DNA from: JBELHO01 sp042091375
Lineage (GTDB): Bacteria > Pseudomonadota > Gammaproteobacteria > Enterobacterales > Alteromonadaceae
Reading direction: 5' to 3'
Assembly: GCA_042091375.1 (NCBI GenBank)
Contig: JBELHO010000005.1
Coordinates: 1-64,000 of the forward strand
Length of the DNA: 64,000 nucleotides
Shown here: piece after piece, positions 43,372-52,433 of the stretch
Numbering within the stretch: position 1 is the stretch's first letter
Layout of the letters: each line of letters starts with the position of its first letter
The notes under the pieces: generated by a model
The model's input: the letters and a program-made list of their open reading frames with translations, nothing else
Databases searched by the model: none
Told to the model about the DNA's origin: nothing
Program-made: the position numbers and the translations under genes

Positions 43372-45330
43372 ATGATGGAAAACCTACTAAATAGTCCTCT
43401 ATTATACAGCTTAGCGCTAACCCTTATTCACTTTATGTGGCAAGGGGTTATCGTTGCGTTCGGGTTGAAAACTTTATTATTAACTATTCCACACTCACGA
43501 CCGCAATTGCGGTACAGCCTGGCAACGTTTGCCATGCTAGCAAATTTAGCTTTGTTGTTAATAACCTTTTCCTTGGTTTATGAGCCACAATACACGGTTT
43601 TTGCCAGTCAACTAACGGCTTATGAAACATTGCAAAATGGCCTTTTGCCTAGTCGAAACATAGCCTTTACTTCATATCAACAAGCCATTGGCATATTCCC
43701 ATTTATTTCGATTACTTGGTTGTTGGCGGTGGGGCTATTAGCCGCTAAATTATGCATTGAATTGCGCAATGTTAATCGCTTATCAACAGCGCAAACAAGG
43801 TTGCCAAACCGTGCATTGGCTGAACGCTTTGCCAGTTTGGTCAATCAAGTGCAATTAACAAAAAAACCACAATTACTGATTTCTCTTAAAACTGATGTAC
43901 CCATGGCCATTGGTTGGCTAAAACCGATAGTGCTTATTCCGGTAACCATGTTAACCGGCTTGACACCTGCGCAATTGGATATGTTAATTTTACACGAGTT
44001 AGCTCACATAAGACGACACGATTATCTGGTTAATTTTTTTCAAACCCTAATTGAGACTTTATTATTTTTCCACCCTGCAGTCACTTGGATTTCAAAACAA
44101 ATACGCAATGAGAGAGAGTTTTGCACTGATGATATTGCAGTTAAAATTTCAGGTAACCCAGTAGCCTATGCGTATGCGCTAGCCGATACCGCTAGCGTTA
44201 GCCAAACAAAGCGCAATCGTGCTATTCCCACTATGGCCATGGCTTCGTCAGGCGGTGATTTAAAACAACGCATCGTCAGATTAGTCAATCATCACCAACA
44301 TTGCTCACACAATGACGACTCCGGAAAATGGCTTGCTTCTGCGGTTATCATTGTCTCAGTGTTTTTGGTTGCGATAAAACCCTATATCAGTTTCCCTATT
44401 ATGGATTTAACTTCGGGACACATATCCCTGTTGCATAAATCCAGTGTTCATAATAAAACCCAACCTGTCATTGAGCCTATACGCTCAGCAACAACATTAG
44501 CTCAGCAAATATTAACCCAGGCTCCTAGCAATGATGAAAATTTCGGTGAGAACAAAAAAGTACCAACTTTAGCAAACCAAGCTGTTTTGGCAAAAAACAA
44601 TCGAGATCAATCCACTTATAGCGACTCATTGGCTACCAACACGACTATTAAAAATAAGTTAATATCATCTAATTTGCCAACAGACACATTAAATAGAAAC
44701 AATAATTCAGCGTTAATTTCAGCCGAGAACAACAGCTTCAACGAGCAAAACACAGTGACAACTGACAAACTGTATAGCGATGTAATAGTTAGTGACAATA
44801 AAACATTAACTGTTCAAAATCCGTCTATATCTGAACAAGCTTTTTTGCAAACAGATTCTAAAAAACCGGGGTCTGCAATGGCTAACCCCTATTTAGAGCA
44901 AGTAATGGATTTAGCCAATGAACCTAATTACCCAACTCAATATCATCAATTAGATAATGCTAAACTCCCCAGAACTAAGGATGTTTTAACCGCCAAAATA
45001 ACAGGACAAACAAAACCTGCGTTGGCTGATAGGCAACAGCTAGAAAAATCGCCAAAACGAATCGACGCAAAAATAATTTCCTCAGTAGGGCCTCGCTACC
45101 CATCAATGGCCAAACGAAAAGGTTTAGAACTCGATGTCGTTGTTAATTTTACTATTGACAAACAAGGACGTGTCACAAATATTGGTTTTAATAAAGGCAG
45201 TAAAGTCAATTATTTTAAAAATGCAGTTAGAAATGCAATGGAAAAATGGCGCTTTCTACCCGCTCAGTTAAATGGTCAGCCAGTAGAAAGCAAAATGTCT
45301 AAAATCTTTTCATTTAGTTTATTAAAATAG
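43372..45330 (+). CDS. M56-family membrane metallopeptidase with TonB-like C-terminal domain
   Basis: The 652-residue protein has about four membrane segments in its first 330 residues. They flank a zinc motif LILHELAHIRRHDYLVNFFQ (HELAH at 209-213), as in BlaR1/MecR1. A low-complexity Ser/Asn/Thr-rich periplasmic linker (about 350-560) follows, then a TonB C-terminal domain (PRYPSMAKRKGLELDVVVNF, then EKWRFLPAQLNGQPVESK). Classical BlaR1 has a penicillin-binding domain there instead. It follows a BlaI-like gene and its last 9 nt overlap the end of the convergent cpxP-like gene. A role in envelope signalling is inferred. Confidence 0.85.
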   Translation: MMENLLNSPLLYSLALTLIHFMWQGVIVAFGLKTLLLTIPHSRPQLRYSLATFAMLANLALLLITFSLVYEPQYTVFASQLTAYETLQNGLLPSRNIAFTSYQQAIGIFPFISITWLLAVGLLAAKLCIELRNVNRLSTAQTRLPNRALAERFASLVNQVQLTKKPQLLISLKTDVPMAIGWLKPIVLIPVTMLTGLTPAQLDMLILHELAHIRRHDYLVNFFQTLIETLLFFHPAVTWISKQIRNEREFCTDDIAVKISGNPVAYAYALADTASVSQTKRNRAIPTMAMASSGGDLKQRIVRLVNHHQHCSHNDDSGKWLASAVIIVSVFLVAIKPYISFPIMDLTSGHISLLHKSSVHNKTQPVIEPIRSATTLAQQILTQAPSNDENFGENKKVPTLANQAVLAKNNRDQSTYSDSLATNTTIKNKLISSNLPTDTLNRNNNSALISAENNSFNEQNTVTTDKLYSDVIVSDNKTLTVQNPSISEQAFLQTDSKKPGSAMANPYLEQVMDLANEPNYPTQYHQLDNAKLPRTKDVLTAKITGQTKPALADRQQLEKSPKRIDAKIISSVGPRYPSMAKRKGLELDVVVNFTIDKQGRVTNIGFNKGSKVNYFKNAVRNAMEKWRFLPAQLNGQPVESKMSKIFSFSLLK

Positions 45331-45798
45331 TGACTTTACTTTAGTTGGTATTAACAGCATCTTCTTTTGTTGATCGCTATCAAGTACCTGCATAAATTGA
45401 TGTTGATGTTTTGCTCTTAACAAGGCAGCTTCACTAAAGTGCAGTTGATATTGGTTGCGTAAATCAGTGTAAGCTTGTTGATCAAATATTGGTGCAAGTA
45501 ATAAACTGTTTAACTGCTCTTTGTATGCGATCATAGTCTCTTTGTTAACAGATCTTTGCTCTTGGTGCTGCGCATTGATCTCTGCAATCTGTTGTTTTTG
45601 CTCATCAGTTAGCTCAAGTCGTCTAGCTAGTTTTTTGTTCACCCCTTTCATCTTGCCTTGCAATTTTTTATATCTCACCTGCTGCTCTGCGCCTTCAGTA
45701 GGAAAGGCCATACTACTTGAGCTGGTCATCGCTATGACTAAAGCTGCAGCCATTGCGGTTATACACCCGTTAGTTTTGAACTGTGATATTTTTTTCAT
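45322..45798 (-). CDS. CpxP/Spy-like periplasmic stress protein
   Basis: A 158-residue protein with an N-terminal signal peptide (CITAMAAALVIAMTSSSSMAF). A helical body has the LTxxQ motif in RRLELTDEQKQQIAEINAQH and a second, degenerate copy in VLDSDQQKKMLLI. These features mark the CpxP/Spy family of periplasmic chaperones and Cpx inhibitors. It is divergent from cpxRA-like genes over 208 nt containing phased CpxR-like boxes, the same arrangement as E. coli cpxP-cpxRA. Its 3' end overlaps the M56 gene by 9 nt. Confidence 0.82.
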   Translation of the reverse strand: MKKISQFKTNGCITAMAAALVIAMTSSSSMAFPTEGAEQQVRYKKLQGKMKGVNKKLARRLELTDEQKQQIAEINAQHQEQRSVNKETMIAYKEQLNSLLLAPIFDQQAYTDLRNQYQLHFSEAALLRAKHQHQFMQVLDSDQQKKMLLIPTKVKSLF

Positions 45799-45882
45799 CT
45801 ATATACATCCTCTGAGTAATTTAGTACGGTTTTAGTCAAGTTATCTTGGGCTTTAATACAAATTCAGTATAAAAAATTGAAT

Positions 45883-45919
45883 GCAAAGAAACGCAAAGCA
45901 GTGTAAAGGTTGTGTAAAG
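45883..45919. promoter_or_regulatory. Four phased CpxR-type boxes between cpxP-like and cpxR-like genes
   Basis: GCAAAG (45883), GCAAAG (45893), GTAAAG (45903) and GTAAAG (45914) occur as direct repeats at 10, 10 and 11-nt intervals. The CpxR site is GTAAA-N5-GTAAA, a 10-nt phase, so this is an extended CpxR operator. It lies 85-120 nt upstream of both divergent genes. Confidence 0.72.
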
Positions 45920-46006
45920 ATCGATTTTGTCATCTGTATCTGCGTTAAAATTAGTGCTTATTGATTTCTAGCCAAAAAGTTACAGAACCCTTAAAGGTAA
46001 TTCCGT

Positions 46007-46723
46007 ATGTCACTGATGAATAAACAACTATTGATGATAGATGACGATAAAGAGCTGTGTCATCTATTGTCCGAATATCTCAGTTTTGAAGGTTATCAAC
46101 TCGATTGTTGTTATGATGGTGTTAAAGGCTTAGCGGCAGCTTACGATCAAAAATATGCGCTGATTTTACTCGATGTGATGATGCCGGGATTAACCGGTTT
46201 TGAAGTTTTAAAAGCCCTTGGCGGTGCACACAAAACCCCTATCTTGATGTTAACAGCGAAAGGCGATAATACCGATCGCGTGCGAGGGCTTGAGCTGGGT
46301 GCCGATGATTACCTGCCTAAGCCATTTCAACATCAAGAGCTACTAGCGCGTATTAATGCAATTTTACGGCGCATTGACATTGTTAAAAATAATCAACTTT
46401 CCAATGCATCAATCTCCCTGAATGACGTGACATTAGATCAAGCAACAAGAGAAGTTCACTGTCATCATCACTTGGTCGAACTTACCGGAACAGAGTTTCA
46501 AATATTGGCATTATTAATGAATCAAGCAACCACTATTGTCAGTAAAAATACCATTTCAGAAAAGATTCTGCAGCGCAAACTCAGTCCATATGATCGAAGT
46601 ATCGACATGCATGTCAGTAATATTCGACGTAAATTATTGCCTTTTTCGCCCAGCGATAAACTTAAAACAATCAGGGGAGCGGGTTACATATTTCTCTCTG
46701 GCAAAGATGATCATAATGACTAA
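46007..46723 (+). CDS. cpxR: CpxR-like response regulator
   Basis: An OmpR/PhoB-class regulator of 238 residues. The receiver domain has MIDDDKELCHLL, the phosphoacceptor in ALILLDVMMPGLTG (Asp56), MLTAKGD and YLPKPFQHQELLARI. The winged helix ends DMHVSNIRRKLLPF and IRGAGYIFL. The ATG at 46007 has AAAGGT upstream. It overlaps the kinase gene by 8 nt (ATGACTAA). Divergent cpxP-like gene and phased boxes support a Cpx envelope-stress role and autoregulation. Confidence 0.88.
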   Translation: MSLMNKQLLMIDDDKELCHLLSEYLSFEGYQLDCCYDGVKGLAAAYDQKYALILLDVMMPGLTGFEVLKALGGAHKTPILMLTAKGDNTDRVRGLELGADDYLPKPFQHQELLARINAILRRIDIVKNNQLSNASISLNDVTLDQATREVHCHHHLVELTGTEFQILALLMNQATTIVSKNTISEKILQRKLSPYDRSIDMHVSNIRRKLLPFSPSDKLKTIRGAGYIFLSGKDDHND

Positions 46724-48122
46724 ATTAAAGACTATCCTCAGTAAAATATTTTCTTCTATTGGCGTCAAATTATTTTTATCTTTTTGGCTAATAGCCCTAT
46801 GTGCTGTTATTGCCACACAAATTATTTCCTCACAATTCGAACAAGAAGGTGTATTGCGCCCAGCAAACCCCAGTGATGTAAGAAAGTTGCGCAAATTATC
46901 AAAACACTTACAAGAAAGACCGGCTGGATCAGTTGAAAAACTGATGAAAAGAGCCAATCCATTGAGAAATACGCAATTTATACTCAAGGAATCAAAATCG
47001 TCAAAACTATTCGCAAGAGGCAATGGCATCACTCGTGAAATCCAGCCTTTTTTAGTCAAAAACAAGCTGAGTAATCTTACCAGTATTCAATTTCAATTTT
47101 CGCGAGTTACCGGCCCAGTGGCCATCAAAATTGCCAATAATGATTACCAAATATTCATTAGTACTCGAGTCAAACCCAGGCATTTTAGGGCATTAGTGAT
47201 GGAAATGCCGCTGTGGATGCGAGTCAGTATACCGATAGTTATCAGTATCGTATTATCTTGGCTGCTGGCTAGATCCTTAGTTAAACCTATTCTGGCGATG
47301 AAACATACTTCGGCAACATTTGGCAATGGCGATTTATCAGCTCGCGCTAAAGCTGCGGCACTGAGAAATGATGAAATTGGCGAGCTAGCAAAAAGTTTCA
47401 ATGCCATGGCAGAGAAGATAGAAGATAATTTTGGCGCCCATCAGCGTTTATTAGCCGATGTATCACATGAACTGCGCTCCCCTATGACACGACTGCAAAT
47501 TGCCCTTGGACTTGCCGCTAAGTGCAAAACTGAACCGGATATATTACAACGCCACCTCTCCCGTTGTGAACTTGAAGTGACCCGTTTAGATCAAATGATC
47601 AACGACGTATTGTGCTTGTCAAGTTTAGAAAACAATACCCAAAATACTGCCTTACAAGAAATTGACTTAAACCAATTGATACAAACCATAGTCGAAGACG
47701 AACAATACATTGCCAACGAAAAAGGTATTCAAATAAAAACCGAATATCTGCATCATTGTATAATACCTGCTGACCAAGCACTGATGCGCAGTGCGATCAG
47801 TAATATTTTGTCTAATGCGATAAAGTACAGTCCAGAAAAAAGTGTGATCAGCCTTTATATGCTGCAAGATGCAACGCATGTTAGACTGTCCATTGTCGAC
47901 CAAGGGATGGGGGTGCCAGACGCTGACTTAGCAGATATGTTTAAACCTTTTTATCGGGTATCTCAATCAAGAGAGAGAGCAACGGGTGGAACTGGACTTG
48001 GTTTAGCTATTGCCCAACAAGCTATTACTGCTCATCAGGGAGTTATTTCTGCACAAAACAACCAAGGTAATGGTTTAACAGTGAGTATAGAATTACCTTT
48101 GCAGTCAACAAAGTTGATGTAA
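46716..48122 (+). CDS. cpxA: CpxA-like sensor histidine kinase
   Basis: The protein (468 residues from ATG 46716) starts with a membrane segment (VKLFLSFWLIALCAVIATQI). A periplasmic sensor and a second membrane segment (MRVSIPIVISIVLSWLLARS) follow. Then come HAMP, the H-box LLADVSHELRSPMTRLQIAL and an ATPase domain with ISNILSNAIKYSP, VDQGMGVPDADL and GGTGLGLAIAQQ. The frame is open 60 codons upstream, inside cpxR; I chose the start that overlaps the cpxR stop by 8 nt. Expected partner is the adjacent CpxR. Confidence 0.88.
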   Translation: MTKLKTILSKIFSSIGVKLFLSFWLIALCAVIATQIISSQFEQEGVLRPANPSDVRKLRKLSKHLQERPAGSVEKLMKRANPLRNTQFILKESKSSKLFARGNGITREIQPFLVKNKLSNLTSIQFQFSRVTGPVAIKIANNDYQIFISTRVKPRHFRALVMEMPLWMRVSIPIVISIVLSWLLARSLVKPILAMKHTSATFGNGDLSARAKAAALRNDEIGELAKSFNAMAEKIEDNFGAHQRLLADVSHELRSPMTRLQIALGLAAKCKTEPDILQRHLSRCELEVTRLDQMINDVLCLSSLENNTQNTALQEIDLNQLIQTIVEDEQYIANEKGIQIKTEYLHHCIIPADQALMRSAISNILSNAIKYSPEKSVISLYMLQDATHVRLSIVDQGMGVPDADLADMFKPFYRVSQSRERATGGTGLGLAIAQQAITAHQGVISAQNNQGNGLTVSIELPLQSTKLM

Positions 48123-48140
48123 TTGATCTCGAGATAATTT

Positions 48141-49145
48141 ATGGATATAAGTAATAATACCAGCCGAGCACTGCCATTTTCACAGCAATGGCATAACAAT
48201 ATTGATCAACTATGGCAACGCGGAAATTTTTCATATTTCATTGCCAATGATGGCATAAAAATTCATTATGCTGCTTTTAATCTGGATAGGTCTAAGCCAA
48301 GTATAGTGCTCTCCCCTGGCCGTGGTGAAGGTTATTTAAAATACAAAGAACTCGCCTGTGATTTGATTAACCAAGGTTATCAGCTGTTTATTATTGATCA
48401 CCGAGGTCAAGGCCTTTCTGATCGCCTGCTGAACAATCCTTACAAAGGCTATGTCAACCAGTTTGATCAGTATGCTGACGACCTGTATCAGTTTATTAAT
48501 AAGATCGTTATGCCCTGTTGCCAGCATAGTAAACCTTTTTTATTAGCACACTCTATGGGCGGTGCTATTGCCATAAGGTTATTGCAGAAATATCCAAATG
48601 CGGTGACTGCATCGGTATTATGCTCGCCAATGATAGCGATTAATACCGGATTAATCCCATCCTTTATTGCTAAATCTTTAGTATTTGCTATGCAGGCAGT
48701 TAATCGTATTTGTTCAACAAAACCTTGGTATTTTTTCGGGCAACAAGATTATAAGCCGTTTTTATTTGCCAATAACAAATTAAGTCATTGTCAGCAAAGA
48801 CATCAAATATTTAGCCAATTGTATCGTCAATTTCCCCAGCTACAACTAGGCGGTGTTACCGTGCATTGGCTAATACAAGCGTTGCAATGCGAAAAGGATA
48901 TTTTTCAGCAACTCGAAAAAATAACCAGTCCTGTCTATGTGATCCAAGCAGGTGAGGATCAGATTGTCAGCAATCAAGCACAAACTGACTTTTGTGCGCA
49001 GTTACACAACATAAACCCAGCAATTTCTCCACAAAGCCAACCAAAAACTATTGCCAATGCTAAGCACGAACTCTTTTTTGAACGTGATGTGTATCGACGT
49101 CCTGCATTGGAATCTGTATTTAATTGGTTTTCACAATATTCATAG
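48141..49145 (+). CDS. Alpha/beta hydrolase, lysophospholipase L2 (PldB)-like
   Basis: The 334-residue protein has LSPGRGEGYLKYKELACDL, then FIIDHRGQGLSDRLL and the nucleophile elbow LLAHSMGGAIAIRLL (Ser in HSMGG). The acid and base follow in VIQAGEDQIVSN and NAKHELFFERD. This is the serine aminopeptidase S33/PldB layout. The likely substrate is a lysophospholipid or monoacylglycerol. No signal peptide is seen. It starts 19 nt after the cpxA-like gene and may be co-transcribed with it. Confidence 0.85.
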   Translation: MDISNNTSRALPFSQQWHNNIDQLWQRGNFSYFIANDGIKIHYAAFNLDRSKPSIVLSPGRGEGYLKYKELACDLINQGYQLFIIDHRGQGLSDRLLNNPYKGYVNQFDQYADDLYQFINKIVMPCCQHSKPFLLAHSMGGAIAIRLLQKYPNAVTASVLCSPMIAINTGLIPSFIAKSLVFAMQAVNRICSTKPWYFFGQQDYKPFLFANNKLSHCQQRHQIFSQLYRQFPQLQLGGVTVHWLIQALQCEKDIFQQLEKITSPVYVIQAGEDQIVSNQAQTDFCAQLHNINPAISPQSQPKTIANAKHELFFERDVYRRPALESVFNWFSQYS

Positions 49146-49313
49146 TGCCACTCAACTCATACTAAAAAGGATCGCAAACAGAATGCAGATCATTATAAAC
49201 TTACATTAGCAGCAAAGATTAAGAGCTAGAGGTTTATTTAACAGCTTTTCAAAGGGTCAAGTTAACTCATTGATGATTTAGATTGCGATACAGTAATAGC
49301 AGCAATATTCGGG

Positions 49314-49319
49314 TATAAT
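49314..49319 (+). promoter_or_regulatory. -10 element of trmL
   Basis: A perfect TATAAT lies 38 nt upstream of the trmL start at 49357. It overlaps the first possible ATG of the long frame (49318), which therefore cannot be in the transcript. No good -35 is seen. Confidence 0.45.
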
Positions 49320-49356
49320 GATTTTGCTCAGTTTTATAGTCCAATTAGGTTTACTT

Positions 49357-49821
49357 ATGTTAGATGTCGTATTATTTCAACCGCAAATACCACCAAATAC
49401 CGGAAACATTATTCGTTTATGTGCTAATTCTGGCTTCAAACTACATCTAATTGAACCATTAGGATTTGATTTAGACGACAAAAAGTTGCGTCGAGCGGGC
49501 TTGGATTATCATGAATTTGCGGCGATAAAGCGCCATAAAAGTTATGCCGATTTTATCGCTAACCAACAGCCTAAAAGGGTTCTTGCGGTGACCACTAAAA
49601 CCAAAAATTATTATGGTGATATTCAATTTAGCGCTGGAGATTATTTATTATTTGGCTCTGAAACCGCAGGATTGACAGAAGATGTTCGCCAGCAGATCCC
49701 TGAGCAGCATAAAATACGCATACCTATGTTGCCAGGAAGTAGAAGTATGAACTTATCAAATGCTACCGCAGTGATAGTGTTTGATGCTTGGCGACAACTA
49801 GGCTTTGCCAATGCGGTTTAA
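49357..49821 (+). CDS. trmL: tRNA (cytidine/uridine-34 2'-O)-methyltransferase TrmL
   Basis: TrmL methylates the wobble base of tRNA-Leu isoacceptors. This SPOUT enzyme begins MLDVVLFQPQIPPNTGNIIR. LRRAGLDYHEFAAIKRH, the SAM-knot FGSETAGLTEDV and PMLPGSRSMNLSNATAVIVFD follow. From ATG 49357 it has 154 residues, near E. coli's 157; the frame opens 13 codons earlier, but a perfect -10 box covers that ATG. It is convergent with gpsA, with only 6 nt between the two stops. Confidence 0.95.
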   Translation: MLDVVLFQPQIPPNTGNIIRLCANSGFKLHLIEPLGFDLDDKKLRRAGLDYHEFAAIKRHKSYADFIANQQPKRVLAVTTKTKNYYGDIQFSAGDYLLFGSETAGLTEDVRQQIPEQHKIRIPMLPGSRSMNLSNATAVIVFDAWRQLGFANAV

Positions 49822-49827
49822 TGATTG

Positions 49828-50850
49828 TTAAGACTCGTGTTTTCTATCGCGTGACAATAGATCATAAGCCGCTAATTTAGCCGCTTTAGCACAATAGAGA
49901 ACTTGATAAACTTGTTCAACAATGGGCATTTCAACTTGCATCCGCTCAGCCAGCATAAACACTTCTTTGGTATTGCGATAACCTTCAACAACCTGACCTA
50001 TACTTTGCATAGCATGTTCAACATTATCACCATGGCCAAGTGCTAAACCAAAACGACGATTTCTAGATTGGTTATCGGTACAAGTTAACACCAAATCACC
50101 AAGACCAGCCATGCCCATAAAGGTGCTGGGTTCAGCACTTAATGCCAGACCTAGGCGGGTCATTTCCGCTAGCCCTCTGGTGATAAGAGCAGTACGGGCA
50201 TTTGCACCAAAACCAATACCATCAGCAATACCTGCAGCAATGGCGATGACGTTTTTAACTGCACCGCCTAACTGCACACCAATAAAGTCATCATTGTTGT
50301 AGACTCTAAAGCTTTTTTCACAGTGCAGTAAGTCAGACAAAGCCGAGGCAAATGCATTATCTGTGGCAGACAAAGAAATTGCGGTAGGCAATCCAGCAGC
50401 CATTTCTTTAGCAAAGGTAGGCCCTGATAAAACCGCTAAAGCAATATCCTCACCTAATATATCTCGAGCGACATCTTGCAACAAACGACCGGAGTGGTGA
50501 TCTAACCCTTTGGTTGCCCATGCGACCTTAGCACCTTGCCTTAAAAAAGGTTTAATTTGCGCAAGTAAGTCACCAAACGCATGACTGGGTACCACCACCA
50601 AGATATTATCACTACTAGCGACAGCTTGTTTGAGTTCAGCAGTTACCGTTAAGCTGTTGGGAAATTGGCTACCCGGCAAATACTTTGCATTACTCTGTTG
50701 GCTAGACATTAGCTCAACATGTGCTGAGGAGCGCCCCCACAACATAACATTATGATCATTGCGCGCTAAACAAATCGCTAAAGCAGTGCCATATGAACCG
50801 GCACCAAGCACACAAATATCGGTTGGTTCAGTCGCTGTAGAAGCAGTCAT
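49828..50850 (-). CDS. gpsA: Glycerol-3-phosphate dehydrogenase [NAD(P)+]
   Basis: GpsA reduces dihydroxyacetone phosphate to glycerol-3-phosphate for phospholipid synthesis. The 340-residue protein shows the cofactor loop VLGAGSYGTALAICLARN. VLSGPTFAKEMAAGLPTAIS, the catalytic-lysine region GAVKNVIAIAAGIADG, and GLGDLVLTC are all present. It lies 4 nt after secB and ends the yibN-grxC-secB-gpsA cluster, the same order as in E. coli. Confidence 0.97.
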   Translation of the reverse strand: MTASTATEPTDICVLGAGSYGTALAICLARNDHNVMLWGRSSAHVELMSSQQSNAKYLPGSQFPNSLTVTAELKQAVASSDNILVVVPSHAFGDLLAQIKPFLRQGAKVAWATKGLDHHSGRLLQDVARDILGEDIALAVLSGPTFAKEMAAGLPTAISLSATDNAFASALSDLLHCEKSFRVYNNDDFIGVQLGGAVKNVIAIAAGIADGIGFGANARTALITRGLAEMTRLGLALSAEPSTFMGMAGLGDLVLTCTDNQSRNRRFGLALGHGDNVEHAMQSIGQVVEGYRNTKEVFMLAERMQVEMPIVEQVYQVLYCAKAAKLAAYDLLSRDRKHES

Positions 50851-50853
50851 TAA

Positions 50854-51372
50854 CTAATGAGTTTCTGAACTTGCCGGTGCTTGAGCTGCTTGTGCCGCTT
50901 GTGCATCAGCTGCTCTTTTCTGTACATAAGAAGCAAAAAGAGCTTCAAAATTAACTGGAGCAAGATTAATTTGTGGGAATGAACCTCGGCTGACCAGGCT
51001 GGCCACAGCTTCACGAGCATAAGGGAATAATGTCGTTGGACAAAAAGCACCAATGGTATGCGCCAATTGCGCTTCAACAACGTTGCCTATGGTGAAGATA
51101 CCGGCTTGTTGTACCTCTGCTAAAAAGGCCGTTTGACCCTCAACCGTTGCCGTAACTGTCACTGACAAGATCACTTCATAAGTATTATCTGCTAACTTAG
51201 CTGAACGAGTATCCAGATCTAATTTAATTTCTGGTTGCCAATCTTTTTGAAAAATAGCCGGTGAATTTGGAGTTTCAAATGAAATATCTTTGGTGTATAC
51301 GCGTTGAATAGCAAATTGAGCTGCTGCCTGCTCTGATGAGCCTTCTGCTGGGTTGGTATTTTCGTCAGCCAT
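50854..51372 (-). CDS. secB: Protein-export chaperone SecB
   Basis: SecB holds preproteins unfolded and passes them to SecA. The sequence shows FAIQRVYTKDISFETPNSPA, VILSVTVTATV, then GIFTIGNVVEAQLAHTIGAF and CPTTLFPYAREAVASLVSRG. PQINLAPVNFEALF follows. All are SecB hallmarks. The 172 residues exceed E. coli's 155 because of a longer N-terminus and an Ala/Gln-rich tail. It lies between grxC and gpsA, spaced 107 and 3 nt. Confidence 0.97.
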   Translation of the reverse strand: MADENTNPAEGSSEQAAAQFAIQRVYTKDISFETPNSPAIFQKDWQPEIKLDLDTRSAKLADNTYEVILSVTVTATVEGQTAFLAEVQQAGIFTIGNVVEAQLAHTIGAFCPTTLFPYAREAVASLVSRGSFPQINLAPVNFEALFASYVQKRAADAQAAQAAQAPASSETH

Positions 51373-51479
51373 GAGTGTTGTTCCTATTTTTACGTTAACT
51401 ACGTAAAGTTAAATGATTATTTATCTATCGAACTAATAAATTAAGCTAGATAAAAGTAATATAGAGTCATTGGTTATCA

Positions 51480-51734
51480 TCAATTACCTAATAATGTCTC
51501 TAAACGATTTTGATGATGTAAACTGAATAAGTCATCACAACCCCCGATGGGCTTATCATCAATAAAAATTTGCGGTACTGTATAACCGCCTGCACTGCGA
51601 GCGATCATTTCATCCCTTAATTCAGGATCGTGGTCAATGGCTATTTCACGGTAAGAAATTTGCAATTGATCTAAGAGCATTTTAGCCCTGAAACAATAAC
51701 CACATGTGGCTTTAGTATATATTTCTACTGACAT
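51480..51734 (-). CDS. grxC: Glutaredoxin 3
   Basis: GrxC reduces disulfides with glutathione. The sequence has MSVEIYTKATCGYCFRAKML with the redox motif CGYC. The TVPQIFIDDKPIGGCDDLF segment contains the cis-proline and glutathione-binding residues. The 84 residues match E. coli GrxC (83). The ATG at 51734 is preferred over an in-frame TTG two codons upstream. It sits between yibN and secB as in E. coli. Confidence 0.95.
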   Translation of the reverse strand: MSVEIYTKATCGYCFRAKMLLDQLQISYREIAIDHDPELRDEMIARSAGGYTVPQIFIDDKPIGGCDDLFSLHHQNRLETLLGN

Positions 51735-51763
51735 AGACAAACCTGTTATTTTAAGGGTTGATA

Positions 51764-52192
51764 TTAATTTTTAACTACAGGCAAACCTGCAGTTGTCCAT
51801 GCGTTCATACCACCCTTCAACAAATTGACTTTATCAAAACCTGCTTTCAATAACTGATTTGCTACTTTAGTGGCGGTCATTCCCGCGGCGCACACTACAA
51901 TAATGGGTTTATCTTTATACTTTTCAAGGCTACTGAAGTCATTATTCTTAACTTTGTCATTAGGGAGGTGTTTGGCATCGATAATTGAGCTAGTTTTAAA
52001 CTCTTTATCACTGCGTATATCGATCACAATACCCTGCTCTTTATTAACTATAAAGGTCAACTCTTGGCTGTTTAATTGCTTAATTGGCGACATATTTATT
52101 CGAATGGTTAAAAATATTATCGCTAATGCAATACCAAACCAAGCTGCTGTTAACAGCGGATTCGCCGCTAAAAATTGTGAAAATTGTTCCAT
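51764..52192 (-). CDS. yibN: Rhodanese-like membrane protein (YibN-type)
   Basis: The 142-residue protein has an N-terminal membrane anchor (LLTAAWFGIALAIIFLTIRI). One rhodanese domain follows, with VIDIRSDKEFKTSSI and the active-site loop VVCAAGMTATKVANQLLKAG (Cys present). It ends GGMNAWTTAGLPVV. I chose ATG 52192 because it aligns with E. coli YibN; the frame is open 29 codons upstream. It heads yibN-grxC-secB-gpsA. The exact role is unknown; sulfur transfer or membrane-protein biogenesis has been suggested for the family. Confidence 0.85.
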   Translation of the reverse strand: MEQFSQFLAANPLLTAAWFGIALAIIFLTIRINMSPIKQLNSQELTFIVNKEQGIVIDIRSDKEFKTSSIIDAKHLPNDKVKNNDFSSLEKYKDKPIIVVCAAGMTATKVANQLLKAGFDKVNLLKGGMNAWTTAGLPVVKN

Positions 52193-52433
52193 GGTATGCT
52201 CACAGATAGGTTGTAAAAATTTTGCCAACAGTATACAGGGTAATGATTTTATTTGTAGACCAAATGCAAATATTGGCAATTTTTATAATAATTTATCCCT
52301 AGCCCTAAGATTTCAGTGGCTTATACATGGAACATAACTAAATAGAAGATATTTATCTAGAACGGCTAAAGAAATTGCTAAAATTCATTGATATACTGTG
52401 TAAAAATTAACGTCAACTCAGATGGGATCTTGC

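Noticed and set aside
46536..46715. Sixty extra N-terminal codons for the CpxA-like kinase
   Set aside because: They lie wholly inside cpxR and the protein then lacks the usual N-terminal membrane anchor position; the start overlapping the cpxR stop is better.
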